From Mnemiopsis leidyi (Eukaryota > Ctenophora > Tentaculata > Lobata > Bolinopsidae): DNA of 59,389 nucleotides. The translations under genes were made by a program, and so were the position numbers. The stretch spans positions 225,128 to 284,516 of the forward strand of contig JH153107.1 of the NCBI GenBank assembly GCA_000226015.1, in the 5' to 3' direction. The notes under the pieces were generated by a model. It was not told the origin of the DNA, searched no databases, and saw only the letters and a list, made by a program, of their open reading frames with translations. This document shows, in pieces, positions 55,338 through 59,389 of this stretch. Within the stretch, counting starts at the first letter, position 1, and every line of letters begins with the position of its first letter.

Positions 55338-57029
55338 TCAACCCAAAAGAAAGTAAAAGAAAATTGATACAAACATAGCTACAGAACACATCCCAGAAAC
55401 TGCTATCGTGATTTTCTCCTCAGTCCCAACCTGATCACCAGTGCTGGCTTTATTAAACAAAGGTGCTTTCTCGCTCTCCAGTAACTCGTTAGTGAAGGGG
55501 TTAAACTCTAATTGTTCTTCCTCGGCCCTCCTTCCGTTCAGCTGCTTCATCTCCATGCTTCCCCTGTCCACAAGGCCTAGCCGCTCCATTGATCTCAGCA
55601 TCTCCTTATTCCAGTCCACGCGCAGGATAACATACCAAATCGCAGCTAACGCGGTGCCCGACCCGATAGACAGTGATATCCAGGCTGCAAGTCCAGATGA
55701 AGACAGCTGCCCTGTTAGAATATACGAGGATATCAGTCCTATCACACAAAGTGATATGATGTATATGAGTGCGCCGATCGCTTGTTTTCCCATGCCGCGC
55801 AGCACGCCGGACATGCTAACTTGGGTGCAGTCTAACACCAGGTAAAGACAATACACGGGTATAAACTGTCCCAATATCTCCTGAACCTCTCGTGTCTCGG
55901 ACAGAATATAGGCCACCTGATCCCTCAGGACGACAGTGATAAAGGCGAAGGTGGTGCCACACACAACACAGAACCACACGAAGTAGGTCATGTCACGTTT
56001 TGCTTTCTGACAGTCCTGCATGCCCAGGTTCTTCCCCGTTATGATAGCACCAGCAATCGTAAACCCGTGGTACATGTGAAAGTAGAACTGATGATATTGT
56101 AGCAGCTGGAGGAATGCGTCATAGTGATCCAGGTCACTGTTGGAGAGGATCATGATGGTTACCTCGATAAAAATACTTTCTGCTACAATCATGGCGATGC
56201 CCGGCATGCCCAGCTTCAACAGCGCTGGCCAGCCACGGAACATGTTGAAGTTAAGATTGCTGGTAACTTCTTGTAAAGCACCGTACTTCTTCACGATGTA
56301 CACTGTAGACACAGTGCCTGCTATCTCGGCTAGAATCAGAGCTATCATAGCGCCCACCAGCCCCAGTTTTAAGACAAACAACAAGATAGCGCCCAGGATG
56401 ATCTGAAACACGACTGAGAGTAGCCGGACCACCATGATCTCTACCACATAGCCGAGTATGATGGCGTAGCGCGTCATGGCAACATCCACGCTAAACACCG
56501 GCAGTATCATGGAGTAAACCCTGAGTAGGTCCCCCGCCAGCGCGTCAACTTCGGGCTTTGTGGACGTCACCACATCAAATATCCTCTCTGAGTAAAACCA
56601 GAGGATTGTGATGAGAGTGGAAGCGACAATACAAATAGCAATGGTCCGCGCTGTGATAAGACCGAGACAAATGCGCTTACCCGCACCCGCTGCTTGAGAT
56701 CCCACACACTCCATGGCGGTAACAAGTCCCAGGATAAAACTAAAACCAATGTAATTGCACGTGCTCATGGCAAGACTGGCTGCACTCTGCTGCACGGTGG
56801 AGTTCAAGTGTCCACACATCATTCCTGTAATCACAGTCGGGATATGCGCGAGAAAACCCACAACAGCTAGCGGTACTGTCATCTTAACCAGCTCGAAGTA
56901 TCTGTTTGCGTCGTTAGCGAGCTTCTTGGAGCGTGGCTGGTCCTCGTAGGAGGCGAGAGTGACGTTGTCTGTTGCAAGCTGACTGACGCCGCGCGCAGCG
57001 TCTATCTCGATATGTCTGTTGTCGTGCAT
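55338..57029 (-). CDS. MATE family multidrug/toxin-extrusion transporter (SLC47-like)
   Basis: Single-exon frame of about 563 residues from the ATG at 57029 (MHDNRHIEID). The frame is open further upstream to a TTG, and a CCCAGCACAG acceptor-like site near 57061 may mean a short upstream exon. It has about 13 hydrophobic helices: ELVKMTVPLAVVGFLAHIP, ITGMMCGHLN, MECVGSQAAGAGK (MATE signature region), LRVYSMILPVF, then a second bundle starting LLKLGMPGIAMIVAE and including VSMSGVLRGMGKQAIGALIY, typical of eukaryotic MATE carriers. The second bundle has QFYFHMYHGFTIAGAI where family members show QxxxxxPxGxxxA-like sequence. A last hydrophobic segment at the C-terminus resembles helix 13 of animal MATE proteins. 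It exports organic cations, usually as proton antiporter (family knowledge). The tail end faces DNA2 convergently. Downstream, an open frame at about 55170-55330 behind a TTTCAG site could be an alternative last exon. Confidence 0.88.
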   Translation of the reverse strand: MHDNRHIEIDAARGVSQLATDNVTLASYEDQPRSKKLANDANRYFELVKMTVPLAVVGFLAHIPTVITGMMCGHLNSTVQQSAASLAMSTCNYIGFSFILGLVTAMECVGSQAAGAGKRICLGLITARTIAICIVASTLITILWFYSERIFDVVTSTKPEVDALAGDLLRVYSMILPVFSVDVAMTRYAIILGYVVEIMVVRLLSVVFQIILGAILLFVLKLGLVGAMIALILAEIAGTVSTVYIVKKYGALQEVTSNLNFNMFRGWPALLKLGMPGIAMIVAESIFIEVTIMILSNSDLDHYDAFLQLLQYHQFYFHMYHGFTIAGAIITGKNLGMQDCQKAKRDMTYFVWFCVVCGTTFAFITVVLRDQVAYILSETREVQEILGQFIPVYCLYLVLDCTQVSMSGVLRGMGKQAIGALIYIISLCVIGLISSYILTGQLSSSGLAAWISLSIGSGTALAAIWYVILRVDWNKEMLRSMERLGLVDRGSMEMKQLNGRRAEEEQLEFNPFTNELLESEKAPLFNKASTGDQVGTEEKITIAVSGMCSVAMFVSIFFYFLLG

Positions 57030-57061
57030 GGGACATTCCAGCGAGTACACCGCCAACTCTG

Positions 57062-58573
57062 TGCTGGGAGGGTGAGTGTGAGAGAACTTTAGGTAGATTT
57101 AACTTTGTTTATTTCTACTGCACTTAGTGTGCTTAAGCTTCCAGATCATATTTCTCACCTGCCACATTAAGTGAGTAATAAGTATTTTAAGTTTAATAAA
57201 ACGAGTTGTAATCAAGAAGTGTTTTCATGTATAGAACCTTCCCATGTTTTGAGTAACAACGGAGAAAGGTATTTTTGGGAGGTGTCACAAATCGTTTTTG
57301 TCCCGTGTTGACTTTATTTGTTAATCGCTGTCAAATGGTACAAAAAATGTGTGACCCTTCCCCAAAATTACCTTTTTCTATTACTTAAAAAATAGATCTA
57401 TAAAATTATCATTTGTAATATTATCCACCCCTGTAGAAAAGTTCGATTTGAGGTGTCCTTGGAACATAAAGAATTAGAAGCAAACTAAAGAATTTTTTGA
57501 CATCGTGGGCTTGGTGCGTAAAAATTTTCAAAGAAAAATCAAAGTGACATACAGCTTTGAAACCTAACTAGATGAAATTTTTCTCAAATTATTAGAAAAA
57601 TTTTAGTTTATCTCCTTATAAGAAGAAAAAAGATCCAAACCGTTTGATGTTCAGTATCGTTTAACACCAAGGAATTTTGTGACTGGTGTTACAAATCAAA
57701 CAAAAAGTGTATTTTCCATTTTAGAAGTTCTGAGTACATATTCACTATTATTCATAAACATGGATCGTTTTAACCAATAAAATTCTCAAAAAAATTCACT
57801 GTTCTCATGCTAAAATTTATTTTTCTTTTGCCAAAATCCATTTTCCAAAGTCTGAATTGTCTTTTGAAAGCTCTAGCTTCTGGGGGCAGCGCCCCCAGAC
57901 CCATGCACAGATGTAGCAATACGTCACAAATTAACTTGTCTCGTGACACAACTACGTATCACGTGAAAATTTTTGCCTAAATTTCACCCTCACTTTCAAA
58001 ATCGTTCCTACACCCCGGGATTAAATTCATTTCTAATGCTCAAAAATGTATCTTATAATTATCACTGATCTCAAACATCTGTTGCAAATATAAAAAGCAA
58101 ACTAAAGAAAATTTCTCGGTAACTAAAAAGTTCATCTCAAATGATAATCTGGACCTATGATATTATTATTAATCTTAGCACAGTGATTCATGTGTTAGTC
58201 ACGTATCCTTTAAGTGAGTGTCAAGTGAGGAGTGTGTGTTGTGTGGTGACAGTGAAGTGGTGATGCGTGTTCTGCGCCAGCCTGACAGTGTATTCCGTCC
58301 ACAACGCTCTAGTCACACTGGGCGTACCACCACTATATATATACACCGGTATTCTCCACTTTCATTATTTGTTGTTTGACTTGTTTGAAGTTTAAAGATA
58401 GAGATTTTGTGAAAAAGATTTTTTAAACGATAAAGTTATGATTAAGACAAGTGCCAACAGTTACAAGATTTTATTAAGATTTAATGAAAATGACGAAAAG
58501 GTTCCTGCTTGCCTAGATTAATCCACCATACTCACTGATTCGCTCAACTCTATAAATTTTTCATTCTTACTTT
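57062..58573. other. Spacer between MATE and the serine-rich gene
   Basis: AT-rich; contains a transposon-end-like GGGGGCAGCGCCCCCAGACC near 57882 and a TATA-like run at 58334. The missing DNA2 helicase exons are not here. Confidence 0.5.
58334..58343 (+). promoter_or_regulatory. TATA-like run upstream of the last gene
   Basis: TATATATATA, about 240-280 bp before the acceptor-like sites of the serine-rich gene. It could be a core promoter for a short 5' exon, or a chance AT run; nothing else supports it. Confidence 0.2.
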
Positions 58574-58609
58574 TGCTTCAGTCAGTTCTTAAACGCTCCA
58601 AACTTTCAG

Positions 58610-59200
58610 CTAAAAGGTGTAAGCGAGGTTGTTAAGCAAATTTTAAAGCTGACATGTCCAGAATTAAGTTTCCTATATTCGGAAACAACCACTACCGGTC
58701 ACCAGACCCTCGCCTGGTCTCAACAATCTGTCCTCACCGCTCCGGACCCTGACTTTACCGATCTGGAGCTCGGTTTGGGACCTGACCATGGGGGGAGGAA
58801 ATTTAAAGATCAGGATGAAGTTTCCATGAAGTCTGTCATGTCTGCTGTCTCAACTAGAAACAAGTCTGAGAGTCCCATGAGTGGAGTTAGCGATCAGGAG
58901 GAGGACATCTCCAAATCTGCTCAGTTCATTAATGAAGCAAAGGAAACGATGTCGTCACTGACTCGTCAACTCAGCAATCTGAGCGATCAACTCAGTGGAC
59001 ACAGCTGCAAGATGAGTGACCACAGTAGTAAGAGTGAAAGCAGCAGTGGTGAAATGGTGGACGAGAGCGAGGCTAGCTCGCCCCACGATGGAGACTCTAG
59101 CTGCACTGGAGCTGCGGTGCTGAGTCAAGAGAGTCGGTCTTCTGAAGACTGGGATAGAGAGACTCGGGGAACTGTTGACTCTCAACCTTCCTCTCATGCT
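58610..59200 (+). CDS. First visible exon of an unrecognised serine-rich, acidic protein (partial)
   Basis: One frame is open from about 58560 through 59233. Likely acceptors are CTTTCAG at 58603-58609 or TGCTTCAG at 58574-58581, and a likely donor is CTCAG|GTTTGT near 59201. The peptide contains TCPELSFLYSETTTTG, then DPDFTDLELGLG, then a long Ser/Asp/Glu/Lys-rich stretch with heptad-like spacing (TMSSLTRQLSNLSDQLSGH), i.e. disordered with a possible short coiled coil. An ATG in another frame at 58654 opens only a short peptide. A TATA-like run (58334-58343) lies about 270 bp upstream. I do not recognise the family; the rest lies past the window edge. Confidence 0.45.
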
Positions 59201-59221
59201 CAGGTTTGTATAGACTCGGGG

Positions 59222-59389
59222 TACACTCTCTAGTGGTAACCTGGTAGCTCTCTAGTGGTAACCTGGTAGCTCTCTAGTGGTAACCTGGTAGCTCTCTAGT
59301 GGTAACCTGGTAGCTCTCTAGTGGTAACCTGGTAGCGTCTCTAGTGGTAACCGTACGGTCGAGCTCTCTAGTGGTAACCTGGTAGCTCT
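59222..59389 (+). repeat. 22-bp tandem repeat at the window end
   Basis: CTCTCTAGTGGTAACCTGGTAG is repeated at least seven times, with one interrupted unit, running off the right edge. It probably lies in the intron after the serine-rich exon. Confidence 0.9.

Noticed and set aside
1..59389. tRNA, rRNA or riboswitch genes
   Set aside because: No cloverleaf with B-box or rRNA-like segment was noticed on reading either strand; a covariance-model scan would settle it.

Overview
This is a stretch of an animal (metazoan) nuclear genome. Genes are split by GT-AG introns, intergenic DNA is AT-rich and full of decayed mobile elements, and two assembly gaps (runs of N) sit inside repeats. Many genes are nested in the introns of another gene. 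Intron-nested genes are reported to be common in ctenophores, so a ctenophore or another early-branching animal is my guess. That is an inference, not a proof.

Layout. From about 43.0 kb leftwards off the window edge (minus strand) runs one giant gene, the orthologue of BLTP1 (KIAA1109 / fly tweek / yeast Csf1), a bridge-like lipid-transfer protein. Its N-terminal membrane anchor and chorein-like start are at 43.0-41.9 kb. The groove-forming body lies between 40.2 and 0.6 kb. The last exons are outside the window. Four other genes sit in its introns. Two divergent seven-transmembrane receptors lie antisense at 8.4-9.7 and 12.1-13.2 kb. Two intronless, related proteins built like the cytosolic half of IRE1/RNase L (pseudokinase plus KEN domain) lie on the sense strand at 24.9-26.3 and 27.8-29.2 kb. 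Both have lost key kinase residues and also the KEN nuclease residues, and neither has a sensor domain.

Upstream of BLTP1, on the same strand, is a two-exon six-finger zinc-finger gene (43.5-45.0 kb). From 45.2 to 50.4 kb is a repeat graveyard: LINE ORF1 and reverse-transcriptase remnants, a TA-flanked inverted-repeat transposon inserted inside the LINE ORF1, further inverted repeats around a gap, and degenerate GC-rich repeats. From 50.8 kb on the plus strand lie seven exons of DNA2 (nuclease-helicase). It stops after helicase motif II; the rest of the helicase is not seen. A MATE (SLC47-type) transporter follows on the minus strand at 55.3-57.0 kb. The window ends in the first visible exon of an unrecognised serine-rich protein and a 22-bp tandem repeat.

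The genes do not form an obvious pathway. The strongest biology is the pair of pseudokinase-pseudo-KEN genes inside the BLTP1 intron, followed by the nested-gene architecture, the apparently lineage-specific 559-residue BLTP1 exon, and the truncated DNA2.
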